A stretch of 64,000 nucleotides of DNA from CAVPDE01 sp963702565 (GTDB lineage Bacteria; Desulfobacterota; DSM-4660; Desulfatiglandales; HGW-15): contig CAVPDE010000030.1 in NCBI GenBank assembly GCA_963702565.1, positions 1 to 64,000 of the forward strand. The letters are read 5' to 3'. A model generated the notes under the pieces. The model was not told the origin of the DNA and searched no databases. It was given only the letters and a program-made list of their open reading frames with translations. This document shows positions 28,857 through 37,973 of the stretch, one piece after another (positions within the stretch are counted from its first letter, which is position 1; each line of letters opens with the position of its first letter). Made by a program: the position numbers and the translations under genes.

Positions 28857-29825
28857 ATGATGGTTCGGCCCCGCAGACTCAGACAGAGTGCAACGCTCCG
28901 GGAAATGGTTCGGGAAACAACCCTTTCGCCTAAGGATTTCATCTACCCTCTTTTCGTAAAGCCGGGTCAAGGGAAGAAGGATCCCATTCCTTCCATGCCC
29001 GGGCAGTACCAGTTTTCCGTGGATACGATTGTTCAGGAAGCGAAAGAAGTTTGGGCTCTCGGGATTCCCTCGGTCCTCCTCTTCGGGATTCCTGACCGGA
29101 AGGATGCCGTGGGGAGCAGGTCCTACGCGGAAGACGGCGTCGTCCAGATGGCGGTTGCAGATATCAAGGCAAAAGTTCCGGACATGGTGGTGATCACGGA
29201 TGTTTGCCTTTGCGAGTACACGGACCACGGTCACTGCGGGATCATCAAGAACGGCAAGGTGGACAATGACTCAACCCTTGAACTCCTGGCGCGTCAGGCG
29301 CTCAGTCATGCCTACGCGGGAGCCGACTTCGTCGGTCCCTCGGACATGATGGACGGACGGGTGGCAGCCATCCGGACCGCTTTGGATGCGGCAGGTTTCC
29401 ACGACACGGGCATTCTGTCCTACGCGGTGAAGTACGCTTCGGCTTTTTATGGCCCCTTCCGGGAAGCTGCGGAATCAGCCCCGCAATTCGGAGACCGGGC
29501 AGGCTATCAGATGGACCCTGCGAACGCTTTGGAAGCCATGAAGGAAGCCTGGCTCGATGTAGAAGAAGGAGCGGACATGATCATGGTGAAGCCTGCGCTC
29601 CCGTATCTTGACATCGTGAGGCGGGTGCGCGAGCAGTGCCTCCTGCCTTTGGCGGCCTACAATGTGAGCGGCGAGTTCGCCATGGTCAAGGCGGCCGCCG
29701 AAAAAGGCTGGATCGACGGAACCCGCGCCATGATGGAGGTGCTCACCTCCATCCGAAGGGCAGGGGCGGATCTGATCCTCACCTATTTCGCGAAAGAAGC
29801 CGCGCAGGTCCTAAACAGGATTTAG
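28857..29825 (+). CDS. hemB: Delta-aminolevulinic acid dehydratase (porphobilinogen synthase)
   Basis: 322 residues. Condenses two 5-aminolevulinate molecules to porphobilinogen. The metal site VCLCEYTDHGHCG has three cysteines, pointing to a zinc-dependent enzyme. The two Schiff-base lysines are in YAVKYASAFYGPFR and MIMVKPALPYLDIV. Length is standard. It lies between ahbC and ahbD, as expected for organisms that make heme from siroheme. Start at ATG 28857; upstream sequence is repeat DNA. The TAG stop adjoins a CCACAGACCCACACAGAC-type repeat. Confidence 0.95.
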   Translation: MMVRPRRLRQSATLREMVRETTLSPKDFIYPLFVKPGQGKKDPIPSMPGQYQFSVDTIVQEAKEVWALGIPSVLLFGIPDRKDAVGSRSYAEDGVVQMAVADIKAKVPDMVVITDVCLCEYTDHGHCGIIKNGKVDNDSTLELLARQALSHAYAGADFVGPSDMMDGRVAAIRTALDAAGFHDTGILSYAVKYASAFYGPFREAAESAPQFGDRAGYQMDPANALEAMKEAWLDVEEGADMIMVKPALPYLDIVRRVREQCLLPLAAYNVSGEFAMVKAAAEKGWIDGTRAMMEVLTSIRRAGADLILTYFAKEAAQVLNRI

Positions 29826-30013
29826 CCACAGACCCACACAGACCTTTTTGGCCGAGCGACTTGCTCGGCCAAAAGAAGGTCAAGAAGAAAAGCAAAATGT
29901 CAAAATCCAAGAGCCAGACAGGGCGCGACAAGCAACCTGCAACAAGCGACGATCGGCCAGTAAGGGAGCAGGGGCCCAGCGCAAGCGGAAAAGTAGGATT
30001 CCCAACCAAGAGC

Positions 30014-31093
30014 ATGGAAGCACAACACAACAAGCACCAGCCCCGTCTGGTGGCTTGGGAGGTCACCCGGAACTGCAACCTGAACTGCGTTCACTGCAGG
30101 GCCGCGGCCAGTCGAGGGCCTTACGCCGGCGAGCTGAGCACCGAGAAGTGCCGGGAAATCCTGAATCAGATTGCTGCGGTGGGGCAACCCATTGTGATTC
30201 TCACCGGCGGCGAGCCTCTCCTGAGAGAGGACATCTTCGAACTTGCGAAACATGGGACCGATCTGGGGCTTCGCATGGTCATGGCGGCCAACGGCACGCT
30301 CATCACTCGCGAAATCACAAAGAGGATGACGTCCTCCGGAATCCAACGGGTGAGCATCTCCCTGGACGGACCGGATGCCTCCACTCACGACCGGTTCAGG
30401 CAGGTGCAAGGCGCTTTTGACGGGTCGATCCGGGGCATTGAAGAGCTCAAGAAGGAAGGGATCGAATTCCAAATCAACACAACGATCACGCGCCACAATG
30501 TGGACCAGGCTCAAGCCATGCTCGACCTTGCCGTAAGACTCGGAGCTGCCGCGCACCACATCTTCCTCCTAGTCCCTACCGGGCGGGCTAAAGACATGAC
30601 GGATCAGGAAATCAGCGCAGCGCAGTACGAGGAGATTCTTCACTGGTTCTATGAGAGGCGAAGCGCCGTGCCCATTCATCTGAAAGCAACCTGTGCGCCT
30701 CATTTCTATCGAGTCCTGCGGCAAGAGGCGCACCGAAAAGGCGAGAAAGTCGACTACGCCACCTACGGACTGGATGCTATGACCAGGGGATGCCTGGGCG
30801 GTACATCCTTCTGCTTCATCTCTCACCTTGGAACGGTGCAGCCATGCGGGTATCTGGAAGTCCAAAGCGGGGATCTGAAGAACTCAACGTTTCAGGAGGT
30901 CTGGGAAAACTCGCCTGTGTTCACGAAACTGAGAGACTTCTCCAATTACAAGGGGAAGTGCGGTGCTTGTGAATACTTGAAGTTCTGCGGCGGGTGCAGG
31001 GCAAGAGCCTTTGAAGCGACAGGGGATTTCATGGAAGAAGAACCCCTTTGCCTGTATCAGCCCTCCAGAAAGGCTCTGCATGGATGCCATTGA
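30014..31093 (+). CDS. ahbD: AhbD, radical SAM Fe-coproporphyrin III decarboxylase (heme synthase)
   Basis: 359 residues from ATG 30014; upstream in-frame sequence contains repeat-like CAAGCAACCTGCAAC and is not family-like. It catalyses the last step of the alternative heme pathway, converting two propionates to vinyls. The radical SAM cluster is C21-x3-C25-x2-C28 (CNLNCVHCRAAAS), followed by LTGGEPLLREDIF and MAANGTLI. The C-terminal auxiliary cluster region (CGACEYLKFCGGCRARAF) is typical of AhbD. The ribosome binding site is weak. The downstream decarboxylase gene starts inside its last codons. Confidence 0.88.
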   Translation: MEAQHNKHQPRLVAWEVTRNCNLNCVHCRAAASRGPYAGELSTEKCREILNQIAAVGQPIVILTGGEPLLREDIFELAKHGTDLGLRMVMAANGTLITREITKRMTSSGIQRVSISLDGPDASTHDRFRQVQGAFDGSIRGIEELKKEGIEFQINTTITRHNVDQAQAMLDLAVRLGAAAHHIFLLVPTGRAKDMTDQEISAAQYEEILHWFYERRSAVPIHLKATCAPHFYRVLRQEAHRKGEKVDYATYGLDAMTRGCLGGTSFCFISHLGTVQPCGYLEVQSGDLKNSTFQEVWENSPVFTKLRDFSNYKGKCGACEYLKFCGGCRARAFEATGDFMEEEPLCLYQPSRKALHGCH

Positions 31094-31526
31094 CCGGAAG
31101 ATCATCAACGCGATTCAGTCCAACTTTCCCATAAGCCTTCAGCCGTACCAAGAGCTCGGGAAGCAGCTTCTTCTGGCGCCCGACGAAGTCCTGAAGCGGG
31201 TAAAAGCGCTCAAGGCGGCCGGCATCATCCGGCGGATCGGCGGAAACTTTCATTCCCACCGGCTCAACTATACGAGCACGCTATGTGCGGCGCGGGTGCC
31301 GGAGGACAAGATCGAGCATTTCGTGGAGGTGGTGAACAACTACCCCGGTGTCACCCACAATTATTTGAGAAAACACGATTACAACATCTGGTTCACTTTT
31401 ATTGCCCCAAGCACGTCCACCATCGAGAACGCATTGAAGGAAATCTCGGAAAAAACAGGGGTGAAAGAGGTCTACAGTCTGCCTGCGGTGAGGATGTTCA
31501 AGATCCGGGTGGATTTCGAGGTTTGA
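31080..31526 (+). CDS. Siroheme decarboxylase subunit (AhbA/AhbB family)
   Basis: 148 residues from ATG 31080, overlapping the ahbD stop by 14 bases. AsnC/Lrp-like fold: helix-turn-helix MDAIDRKIINAIQSNFP and RVKALKAAGIIRRIGGNF, then a RAM-like domain with NNYPGVTHNYLRKHDYNIWFTF. In AhbA/AhbB this scaffold is not a regulator but decarboxylates siroheme to 12,18-didecarboxysiroheme. The enzyme is normally a heterodimer, and only one subunit is encoded here. I cannot decide between AhbA and AhbB by eye. Confidence 0.82.
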   Translation: MDAIDRKIINAIQSNFPISLQPYQELGKQLLLAPDEVLKRVKALKAAGIIRRIGGNFHSHRLNYTSTLCAARVPEDKIEHFVEVVNNYPGVTHNYLRKHDYNIWFTFIAPSTSTIENALKEISEKTGVKEVYSLPAVRMFKIRVDFEV

Positions 31527-31532
31527 GCGCCG

Positions 31533-31811
31533 TTATTTGTACTTTTCGAGAATTGCATCGAGCTGATCTTGGGTGATTTTGCCTGATTCGACCAGAAGGT
31601 CGCCGATTCCATCTTTTCTCATATCGTCCACGTTCATGATGGATTCAATGCTCTTGCCCTGGGTGCTGAAGAAGGTGTACTCCAGGGTAAGTTTAGATTT
31701 CTTTAAGAGCCGCAGATCACTGCCGATGAAGATGAAGTGGTAGCTGAGAATGAAATAACCGCACGCCAATATTACGACCCAGATGACAAGTTTTTTCAAG
31801 CCTTTTTGCAT
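31533..31811 (-). CDS. Small membrane protein of unknown function
   Basis: 92 residues from ATG 31811, which has AAGGA eight bases upstream. One N-terminal transmembrane segment (LVIWVVILACGYFILSYHFIF) is followed by about 60 soluble residues. The end, KDGIGDLLVESGKITQDQLDAI, resembles the short helical module at the N-terminus of GspE/PilB ATPases (GELLVExGxITxEQL), a resemblance rather than an assignment. It converges on the ahb operon with a 6-base gap. Confidence 0.6.
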   Translation of the reverse strand: MQKGLKKLVIWVVILACGYFILSYHFIFIGSDLRLLKKSKLTLEYTFFSTQGKSIESIMNVDDMRKDGIGDLLVESGKITQDQLDAILEKYK

Positions 31812-31985
31812 ATTCTTGTATCCTTTGGATGATCTTTCTTGCGGACGGAGGCAAGAAAGACCTCGACTCTCGTGCAAGCGGCGAAAGGTTGCTTAAAAGA
31901 CTATCAAAAAGTAGCTTCGGAGTCAACCCCTTCGACTAACCCTGTGATAGCCGAATGAAAATGACAGTCATATTGACTCGGCTGT

Positions 31986-32096
31986 AACACCCCTTCGACT
32001 AACCCGTGCTTCGGCACGGGGCGCGCTCAGGGTTGACCCTGAGCCGTTCGAGGGTTTCACGGCCCTGAGCGGTTCGACAAGCTCACCGCCCCGAGT
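31986..32096. repeat. REP-like cluster of short palindromes
   Basis: CCCGTGCTTCGGCACGGG (32003-32020) and CTCAGGGTTGACCCTGAG (32026-32043) are both perfect hairpins. They are followed by GCCCTGAGCGGTTCGACAAG, the inverse of the CTGAGCCCGTCGAAGGG sequence seen at 38225. It lies in the 395-base space before the HD hydrolase gene; nothing else was recognised there. Confidence 0.75.
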
Positions 32097-32206
32097 AAAA
32101 CCCAGGGGGGGAACCAAGGGGAAGCCGCTGCAACCCTGTTCTTTCGATCGGGGGTTTGAGCGCTGCCGACGGGTCAAGTCACTCCGACGCGAATGTGAGG
32201 CATGAC

Positions 32207-32812
32207 ATGGAACAAGGCAAACCAGGGGACTTCATCGATCGGGCCATTGAAGCCGCTGCAAAAGCGCATGGGAGGCAGGTGAGAAAAGGGACAAGAATCG
32301 CCTATATCACTCATCCTTTTGCCGTGGGCGTCATCCTGGCCAGGGCAGGATGTTCCGAGGAGGTCATTGCCGCAGGCATTCTGCATGATACTGTGGAAGA
32401 TGCCCGAGTCAAGCTGAGCCGCATCAGAGAGGAATTCGGGGAGAAGGTCGCTTCTATTGTAGAAAAATGCACAGAGCCGGACAAGAGACGGCCCTGGAAC
32501 AAGCGCAAGCAGCATACTCTTGATGTCTTGGAAGAGGCCGGGCTAGAGGTAAAGTTTGTGTTCTGTGCGGATAAGCTCCATAACATCAGAACCATCGCAA
32601 GGGATTGCCGCAAGGTGGGAGACAGGGTTTGGCGCCGCTTCCGGCGGGGGCGAGAGGAGCAGAGGTGGTATTACACGTCGCTCGTGAACTCCCTTCGATC
32701 CAGCACAAAGAACGCTTCTTATGAGAAGCTTTACAAGGAGCTGAAAAGGGAAGTAGAAGAAGTCTTCAACGAGCCTCAAAAAGGGAGGGCAAAGCATGAG
32801 CAAAGGAACTGA
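32207..32812 (+). CDS. HD-domain hydrolase related to the SpoT/RelA hydrolase domain
   Basis: 201 residues from ATG 32207. The metal-binding residues of a SpoT-type HD domain are visible: H36 (YITHPFAVGVIL), H60-D61 (AAGILHDTVED) and a later D in FCADKLHN. No synthetase, TGS or ACT domain follows, so this is a small stand-alone hydrolase of the MESH/SAH kind. (p)ppGpp or a related nucleotide is a plausible substrate. The C-terminus is basic. It overlaps the next gene by 17 bases, so the two form a unit. Confidence 0.75.
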   Translation: MEQGKPGDFIDRAIEAAAKAHGRQVRKGTRIAYITHPFAVGVILARAGCSEEVIAAGILHDTVEDARVKLSRIREEFGEKVASIVEKCTEPDKRRPWNKRKQHTLDVLEEAGLEVKFVFCADKLHNIRTIARDCRKVGDRVWRRFRRGREEQRWYYTSLVNSLRSSTKNASYEKLYKELKREVEEVFNEPQKGRAKHEQRN

Positions 32813-33374
32813 AGGAAAGGTCTTTTATTTTGAGAAGAAAGGGTCTGTCAACACGGATCGGACTCTGGAGATCGCTCTTGCCTGCTGTGAGCAGAAGGGC
32901 ATCAAGAAAATCGTTGTGGCTTCTTCCACCGGGAAAACAGCTCTCCTGCTGCGTGAGAAAGCCAAGCCTTCGATAGAAGTCATCGGGGTCACCTACAGTG
33001 CCGGGAGCAAATACCGTGAAGAGGTGGAGGAGTTCAATCGAAACCGCGAAACGATGATCAAGAAAAGCATTCAGGTCGTGCGGGGGCTTCACGCGCTCAG
33101 CGCCACGGAAAGAGCCTTCGAAAACAAGTACAAGAGCGGGTTGCTTCCTCTCAACATTGTTGCCGACACGCTCCGGATGTTTTCTCAGGGCATGAAGGTC
33201 TGCCTGGAAGTCAGTGTCATGGCGGCCGAGGCAGGATTCGTCACGCCGGACGAAGAGGTCGTGGTGGTCGGGGGGAGCGGCACAGGAGCGGACACTGCGG
33301 TGATCATGAAGCCCGCCTACGCAGCGGCCATGTTTGAGACTAAATTCAAGGCAGTCCTCTGCATGCCGGCGTAG
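32796..33374 (+). CDS. Stand-alone pyruvate kinase C-terminal-like domain protein
   Basis: 192 residues. The pattern NTDRTLEIALACCEQKGIKKIVVASSTGKTALLL, then VIGVTYSAGSK, and GFVTPDEEVVVVGGSGTGADTAVIMKPA at the end matches the alpha/beta domain found at the C-terminus of pyruvate kinase, here as a separate protein of the kind known in archaea and anaerobes. No kinase barrel is present. The function is not known; small-molecule binding is a guess. Its start lies within the end of the HD hydrolase gene. Confidence 0.75.
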   Translation: MSKGTEGKVFYFEKKGSVNTDRTLEIALACCEQKGIKKIVVASSTGKTALLLREKAKPSIEVIGVTYSAGSKYREEVEEFNRNRETMIKKSIQVVRGLHALSATERAFENKYKSGLLPLNIVADTLRMFSQGMKVCLEVSVMAAEAGFVTPDEEVVVVGGSGTGADTAVIMKPAYAAAMFETKFKAVLCMPA

Positions 33375-33382
33375 CACAAAGA

Positions 33383-33536
33383 TTCACCGCAGAGGGCGCG
33401 GAGCACGCAGAGGGATGAAAGAAAGCGGACACGGATTTCCACAGGTAAACGCGGATTTTTTCTCTTTTTGATCAAATAAATCCGTGTTCATCTGTGTCCC
33501 AATATTCTCTGCGCTCTCAGCGTTCTCTGCGGTGAG
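33383..33536. repeat. Nested CACCGCAGAG/CTCTGCGGTG repeat
   Basis: The outer arms TTCACCGCAGAG and CTCTGCGGTGAG enclose inner arms GGACACGGATTT and AAATCCGTGTTCATCTGTGTCC. The whole 154-base block can fold as one long interrupted hairpin between two convergent genes. Similar text is familiar to me from intergenic DNA of many bacteria, but I could not search. Confidence 0.75.
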
Positions 33537-33561
33537 AGATTCGCCAGCCTTAGACCGTGTT

Positions 33562-34656
33562 TTATAGCGATTCCATCATGATCTCTGAGATTTCCCGGAC
33601 CAGCAGCCCCTTGTCCGTCGCCGGGTCCTCATAGGTCATGACGCAGAACGGACAGGCCGTTGCAATGACTTCGGCGCCTTTTTCGATCGCCTCCAGAACC
33701 CTCTTTTCGCTGTTCCTCTGATAAGCCACTTCCGCCTCGTAGAACATTCTTCCGCCTCCGCCTTCGCAGCAGAGGGAGTTCTCTCTCGAAGAGGTGAACT
33801 CCAGGAATTCGAGACCCGGTATGGCCTTGAGGATGTTCCTGGGCGCGTCGAAAATCTTGTTTTGCTTACCGAGAAAACAGGGGTCGTGGTAAATGACCTT
33901 CTTGTTGTAGGGCGTCTTGAAGGAAAGAGTCCCTGCTGCGACCAGCTCCGACACCGCCTCCGTGTAATGGGACACTTTGATGTCCAGGTCCCCGTATTCT
34001 TTCTTGAGGGCGTTCATGCAGTGAGGCGACAAGGCCAGGATCTCCTTGACCCCGTACTTTTTAAAAGACGCGGCATTCCCCTGCTGAAGGTCTTCGAAGA
34101 GGCCCAACTCCCCCATCCTTCGTATCTCGTTGCCGCAGCAAACTTCCTCCGCCCCTAGAATTCCGAACTCGACGCCGCACTGGGTTAATATCTTTGAAAC
34201 ATTGACCGGGATGACCGTGCATCGGGGGTCGTAGGCTTGGATGCAGCAGGTGAACAGCAGCCTCTTGGACTGAGTGTCCTTGACGTGAGGGATCTTCAGG
34301 CCCGCTTCCTCTACCCAGGCCCCTCGTTTGGGCTTTGGCCGGCCCCAGGGGTTTTTCTGGACATAGGTGTTTTCCAGAGCTTTTTGAATCGTCAGGGGAA
34401 TCTCTCCTCCTTCGACCAGAGCCGACCTGAGTTCGAAGATCATCTCAGACGGCTTGACATCCCTTGGGCACCTGAGCGTGCATTCGCCGCACGAGGTGCA
34501 GTACCAGGGGATGGACGCTTCTATGTCCCTCTGCAAAAGGTTTTTCCTCACGAGCATCCTGATGTTGAAAGGGGTCATTCCCGATTCAGGGCAGCTCCCG
34601 GAACACATTCCACACTGCATGCACATCGATACTTTGCTCTGATTCTGGCTCTCCAT
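33562..34656 (-). CDS. HdrD/GlpC-like Fe-S oxidoreductase with two CCG domains
   Basis: 364 residues from the ATG at 34656 with AGGAGTG at good spacing; the longer open frame before it is not family-like. Two [4Fe-4S] motifs lie at the N-terminus (CMQCGMCSGSCPESG and CTSCGECTLRCPRD). Two cysteine-rich CCG domains follow (EEVCCGNEIRR and ENSLCCEGGGGRMFYE, plus TACPFC). The same layout is seen in heterodisulfide reductase subunit D and in GlpC/LldE-type proteins. It probably moves electrons between quinones or thiols and partner proteins; no partner gene adjoins it. Confidence 0.85.
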   Translation of the reverse strand: MESQNQSKVSMCMQCGMCSGSCPESGMTPFNIRMLVRKNLLQRDIEASIPWYCTSCGECTLRCPRDVKPSEMIFELRSALVEGGEIPLTIQKALENTYVQKNPWGRPKPKRGAWVEEAGLKIPHVKDTQSKRLLFTCCIQAYDPRCTVIPVNVSKILTQCGVEFGILGAEEVCCGNEIRRMGELGLFEDLQQGNAASFKKYGVKEILALSPHCMNALKKEYGDLDIKVSHYTEAVSELVAAGTLSFKTPYNKKVIYHDPCFLGKQNKIFDAPRNILKAIPGLEFLEFTSSRENSLCCEGGGGRMFYEAEVAYQRNSEKRVLEAIEKGAEVIATACPFCVMTYEDPATDKGLLVREISEIMMESL

Positions 34657-34953
34657 GATCGTCACTCCTCGCGCGAAAGGCTTGATCGTTTGTTTTCCGA
34701 CAAGAGGATTCCCCTGCGGGTTGCTTCTAAACCAGCCCCATCGCTGAACGACTGCCCTGTCCTCCGAAAAGAGCGCAGGGGTGGGCAACTGGAAAAACGG
34801 TATGTAAATACCATGAAGTGGGTTCTCAATCAAGCGCTCGGTGAGGGGATTTCTCAGAATTCCACCATGAAAAAGTTTTTGCACTTCCTCGAGGCGCGGG
34901 GTATATTACACAACTTTTGAAACGTGCCTGTTTGATTCGCAGGAGGTGACCCT

Positions 34954-36393
34954 ATGGTTAAAAAGAAATTCGGCGTCCATCCCTACATCCCGAATTCCGT
35001 GCCTGAAGTCCAGACAGAGATGCTTCGGGAAATCGGGGCCGGGAGCGTAGAGGATCTCTACGCGAGCATTCCCGAGAGGCTTCGGCTCAAGAAGAGCATG
35101 AACCTTCCGGAGCCGCTGCTCTCGGAATTCGAGCTGAAAAAACACATGGAGGCCGTGCTGTCCAAAAATACGAGCTGCCGGGAGTACCTGAGTTTCCTCG
35201 GCGGCGGGTGCGCGTATCATGACGTGCCTGCCGTGTGCGACGAAATCAACCAGCGCTCCGAATTTCTCACGGCCTATGCGGGCGAACCCTTTGAGGATCA
35301 CGGCCGGTTCCAGGCCCTCTTCGAATACCAGAGCCTGATGGGAGAGCTTCTGGACATGGACGTGGTCAATGTCCCGACCTATGACGGCAGCCAGGCGGCA
35401 AGCACCTCCATCCGGATGGCTGCAAGAATCACCGGCCGCGACCATATTCTGGTGTCCGACACCCTGTCACCGGACAAACTCCTGGTGATCAGAAATTATT
35501 GCCGCTCGGATCTGAAGATCGAAGGGGTCAGGCACTGTCCAGTGACCGGCCGTCTGGATCTCAAGGATTTGAGAGGGAAGATCTCCAAGCGGACCGCGGC
35601 GGTCTATTTTGAAAACCCCTCCTACCTGGGCTGCGTGGATGATCAGGGGGAAAGAATTTCGGACCTGATTCACCGTGCCGGTGGTATCAGCATTGTGGGC
35701 GTGGACCCTATTTCCCTTGGGGTCATTGCACCGCCCAGCCATTACGGGGCGGATATTGTTTGCGGCGACATCCAGCCCCTGGGAATCCACATGCATTTCG
35801 GCGGAGGCCATGGCGGATTCATCGCCACTCGCGACGAGGAGCAGTATGTCAGGGAATATCCCTCGCGGCTCTTCGGGATCGAGGAAACAGCGCTTCAGGG
35901 CGAATATGGATTCGGTGACGTTCTCTACGAACGGACCTCCTTTGCAGACCGCGACAAATCCAAGGAGTTCGTCGGCACCGCCGCAGCCCTCTGGGGGATC
36001 ACGGCAGGGGTCTATCTCAGCCTCATGGGACCCAAGGGCATGCAGGAGATCGGAAAAAGCATTATGCAGAAGTCGCAATACGCGGCTAAGAGGCTCTGCC
36101 AACTCCGAGGCGTGTCGCTGGTTTTTCCAGAGGCCGTGTTCTTCAAGGAGTTTGTGATCGATTTAAACAAGACGGGCAAGTCGGTCAAGAGCGTGCAAGC
36201 GGCGCTTCTCAGGGAGAAGATCTTCGGCGGGATGGATTTGTCGGAGCAGTTCCCTGAGATGGGCCAGGCCGCCCTTTTCTGCGTCACCGAAATTCACACG
36301 AAAGAAGAGATCGACCGTCTGGCCGAAAGCCTGAAGAGAATTCTGGGCACCGGCAGAAAAGTCCGGGCCGTGAACAAGGGAAAGCGAGGATAG
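34954..36393 (+). CDS. gcvPA: Glycine dehydrogenase (decarboxylating) subunit 1
   Basis: 479 residues. The N-terminal half of the split P-protein of the glycine cleavage system: HPYIPNSVPEVQTEMLREIG, SFLGGGCAYHDVPAV, FEYQSLMGELLDMDVVNVPTYDG, and the glycine-rich FGGGHGGFIATR. GGAGGTGAC precedes the ATG. Usual length is about 445; the extra residues are at the basic C-terminus (RKVRAVNKGKRG). It is followed three bases later by subunit 2. Genes for the H and T proteins are not in the window, although they are often adjacent. Confidence 0.92.
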   Translation: MVKKKFGVHPYIPNSVPEVQTEMLREIGAGSVEDLYASIPERLRLKKSMNLPEPLLSEFELKKHMEAVLSKNTSCREYLSFLGGGCAYHDVPAVCDEINQRSEFLTAYAGEPFEDHGRFQALFEYQSLMGELLDMDVVNVPTYDGSQAASTSIRMAARITGRDHILVSDTLSPDKLLVIRNYCRSDLKIEGVRHCPVTGRLDLKDLRGKISKRTAAVYFENPSYLGCVDDQGERISDLIHRAGGISIVGVDPISLGVIAPPSHYGADIVCGDIQPLGIHMHFGGGHGGFIATRDEEQYVREYPSRLFGIEETALQGEYGFGDVLYERTSFADRDKSKEFVGTAAALWGITAGVYLSLMGPKGMQEIGKSIMQKSQYAAKRLCQLRGVSLVFPEAVFFKEFVIDLNKTGKSVKSVQAALLREKIFGGMDLSEQFPEMGQAALFCVTEIHTKEEIDRLAESLKRILGTGRKVRAVNKGKRG

Positions 36394-36395
36394 CC

Positions 36396-37973
36396 ATGGG
36401 AATGAACATGAAGACAAAGCTTCGACGTTTTCACCAGGCAACGTGGGATGAGCCGATCATTCTTGAACTGAGCCGCAAAGGGGAACGGGGTGTCCTGGTT
36501 CCTCAAGCGGAGAAGGGGATTGAAGACCTTGTGGGTGACGGTCTCTCAAAGCTCCCCAGGAAACTGAGAAGGAAAACGCCGCCCCAACTCCCCGAGCTCT
36601 CCCAGATGCAGGTCCTGAAGCATTATCTCAGGCTGTCCCAGGAGAATCTCGGCGCTGATCTCAATGTGGACATAGGGCAGGGCACGTGCACCATGAAATA
36701 CAGCCCCAAAGTGAACGAGCAGTTCGTGCGGTCTCCCAAGGTCAGCGCGCTGCACCCGCTCCAGGACCCGAGCACGGTTCAGGGCATCCTGGAGATCCTG
36801 TACAAGACGGATCTTTTCCTGAGGGAGATCTCGGGAATGGATCGGTTCACCTTTCAACCGGCCTCAGGCTCCCAGGCGATTCTGGCCATGGCTTCCATTG
36901 CGAAGGCTTATCATGCCTCCAGGGGAGAATCAGACCAGCGCGACGAGATCATCACCACCCTCTTCTCCCATCCCTCCGATGCGGCGGCGCCTGCGGTGCT
37001 GGGTTACAAGGTGATCACGATCTATCACGACGAGAGCGGACTGCCCGATCTCGAAGCTCTGAAAAAGGCCGTCTCGAAGAGTACCGCGGCCTTGTTTGCC
37101 ACGAACCCTGAAGACACGGGGATCTTCAATCCAAGAATTGACGAATTCACGAGAATCGTGCATCAGCACGGAGGCCTGTGCACCTATGACCAGGCCAATG
37201 CAAACGGCATTCTCGGCTTGACGCGGGCCAGGGAAGCCGGATTTGACATGTGCTTTTTCAACCTCCACAAGACTTTTTCATCCCCTCACGGGTGCGGGGG
37301 GCCCGGATGCGGGGCCATGGGGGTGACGGAGGGTCTTTCCGAATTCCTGCCGGTCCCTGTGGTCCGCTTTGACGGGAAGAAGTACACCCTGGACTACGAT
37401 GTGCCCCTGACCATCGGCAAGGTGAGAAGCTTCTACGGAGTGGTACCGGCGGTTCTCAGGGCTTATGCGTGGATGATGAGCCTGGGGAGTGAGGGGCTCA
37501 AGGAAGTGGCGCGGGTGGCTGTGCTGAACAACAACTACTTGCTCAAGAAGGTGAAGGAAATCCGCGGCGCCTCCGCTCCTTATGCAGAAGGGCAGCGCCG
37601 GATCGAACAAGTACGCTACAGTTGGGAAACCTTGACTCGGGAAACCGGAGTGACCACCGATGATGTCACCTGCCGCATGGCGGATTTCGGGATGCATATG
37701 TGGTCGAGCCACCATCCCTTCATTGTTCCTCAGCCCTTTACCCTGGAACCCACCGAGTCCTACGCGAAAGCGGAGCTGGACGAATACCTTGCCGTATTGA
37801 AGGAAATCTCCGACGAAGCCTATCTTGCGCCGGAAATGGTGAAGACAGCGCCCCACAACAGTGTCACCCATCGCCCACGATCCATGAACCTGGATCACCC
37901 GGACAGATGGGCCATCACGTGGAGGGCCTACGTGAAGAAGTGTGAGAAGGGATTGCGGAAAAGGATCGTTTAG
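36396..37973 (+). CDS. gcvPB: Glycine dehydrogenase (decarboxylating) subunit 2
   Basis: 525 residues. The C-terminal half of the split P-protein; it carries the PLP-binding lysine at about residue 292 in NLHKTFSSPHGCGGPGCG. LRLSQENLGADLNVDIGQGTCTMKYSP, FQPASGSQAILA and CTYDQANANGILG are characteristic. With GcvPA it decarboxylates glycine and loads the aminomethyl group onto GcvH. Start at ATG 36396 directly after gcvPA. Length is slightly above the usual 480-500. Confidence 0.92.
   Translation: MGMNMKTKLRRFHQATWDEPIILELSRKGERGVLVPQAEKGIEDLVGDGLSKLPRKLRRKTPPQLPELSQMQVLKHYLRLSQENLGADLNVDIGQGTCTMKYSPKVNEQFVRSPKVSALHPLQDPSTVQGILEILYKTDLFLREISGMDRFTFQPASGSQAILAMASIAKAYHASRGESDQRDEIITTLFSHPSDAAAPAVLGYKVITIYHDESGLPDLEALKKAVSKSTAALFATNPEDTGIFNPRIDEFTRIVHQHGGLCTYDQANANGILGLTRAREAGFDMCFFNLHKTFSSPHGCGGPGCGAMGVTEGLSEFLPVPVVRFDGKKYTLDYDVPLTIGKVRSFYGVVPAVLRAYAWMMSLGSEGLKEVARVAVLNNNYLLKKVKEIRGASAPYAEGQRRIEQVRYSWETLTRETGVTTDDVTCRMADFGMHMWSSHHPFIVPQPFTLEPTESYAKAELDEYLAVLKEISDEAYLAPEMVKTAPHNSVTHRPRSMNLDHPDRWAITWRAYVKKCEKGLRKRIV

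Noticed and set aside
32207..32812. HD protein as part of a toxin-antitoxin pair with the following gene
   Set aside because: The downstream protein is a pyruvate-kinase-C-like domain with no antitoxin features.
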